Assembly (NCBI RefSeq): GCF_003589595.1
Contig: NW_020655550.1
Coordinates: 5,556-69,555, forward strand
Direction of reading: 5' to 3'
Source of the DNA: Hyposmocoma kahamanoa
Taxonomy: Eukaryota; Arthropoda; Insecta; Lepidoptera; Cosmopterigidae
Length of the DNA: 64,000 nt
Part shown: positions 63,546 to 64,000 of the stretch, piece by piece
How the letters are laid out: each line of letters opens with the position of its first letter
How positions within the stretch are numbered: the stretch's first letter is position 1
Notes under the pieces: generated by a model
Databases searched by the model: none
What the model was told of the DNA's origin: nothing
Seen by the model: the letters and a program-made list of their open reading frames with translations, nothing else
Made by a program: the position numbers and the translations under genes

Positions 63546-64000
63546 GTCCCACTCAATGCGAGGGACTGCAGACGCGAGTGACAATATTATTTTATTAGAC
63601 GCAACGACCGTCACGCCGAGTTGCATGAAAATGCCGCACGTGCCCACAATGGCGCACGACATGTTAACATCGAATTAACTAACTTCTAGATATATGCAGA
63701 GATATTCGTTGATGTACATACGCTGTAAAAATTCCCCACTGGAAATGAAACTTAACGTACTTCAAGTGGTAATTATACTGAAAAAGAGAACTCGTTTTGC
63801 ATTGGTAAGCAGTGTTTTATTACATATACAATAAATAAAAAGAAAATAACAATGGTTATTGGAAGTCCGTCTGTTGCTATAATGAGGGTAGTGACAAAAA
63901 GGTAGATTTTGATCAATATTCTGGACAGTTTGGACAGTGTTGTTAAGAAAGGAACCAATCTTATTTTAATACTTAATAGTTTTTAAGAGTTAGTAAAATA
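63546..64000. other. No recognised gene
   Basis: A GC-richer patch at 63550-63660 follows the satellite. The rest is AT-rich to the window edge. Confidence 0.45.

Overview
The window looks like a moth or butterfly (lepidopteran) nuclear genome. It is AT-rich and dense in SINEs, decayed non-LTR retrotransposons and mariner-type DNA transposons, and its one clear host gene is an intron-rich juvenile-hormone-binding/takeout family gene. There is no bacterial gene layout, rRNA or CRISPR array. The tRNA-like sequences I can see all sit in dispersed repeats and are read as SINE heads, not tRNA genes.

The host gene lies on the minus strand between 33336 and 20104. Its five coding exons have matching splice phases and join into a 255-residue secreted protein, with a poly(A) signal 22 bases past the stop. 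Its introns (about 3.4, 2.0, 5.0 and 2.0 kb) have collected much foreign DNA: a putative pogo-type transposon remnant with a PHD-like zinc-finger exon and ten copies of an 11-base motif, a truncated THAP-domain start, LINE tails, SINEs and a GC-rich block of unknown type.

Region by region: 1-20000 holds SINEs, a 130-150 bp divergent tandem array (3.7-4.6 kb), a 5'-truncated Jockey-like reverse transcriptase (5.0-6.8 kb), more LINE scraps (7.0-7.9 and 9.4-10.8 kb), a MITE and a decayed mariner (15.2-16.5 kb). 20104-33336 is the host gene. 33.3-49 kb is gene-poor, with repeats, an RNase H remnant of a LINE (39.4-39.9 kb) and two CpG-rich blocks of unknown nature (41.5 and 45.7 kb). 49.0-52.2 kb holds an assembly gap, an intact mariner with a 339-residue transposase, and a frameshifted LINE. 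52.5-64 kb holds repeats, an opposed SINE pair at 59.4-59.9 kb, a perfect 22-bp hairpin at 62.0 kb and a three-unit 200-bp satellite at 63 kb.

Twelve copies of one retroposon-like repeat, here called family A, are spread over the window in both orientations. I see no cooperating gene cluster. The interest lies in the host gene, the motif-rich pogo-like element, the possibly recent mariner and a few unexplained structures. Family names and start or end points of repeats come from reading by eye and may be off by several bases.
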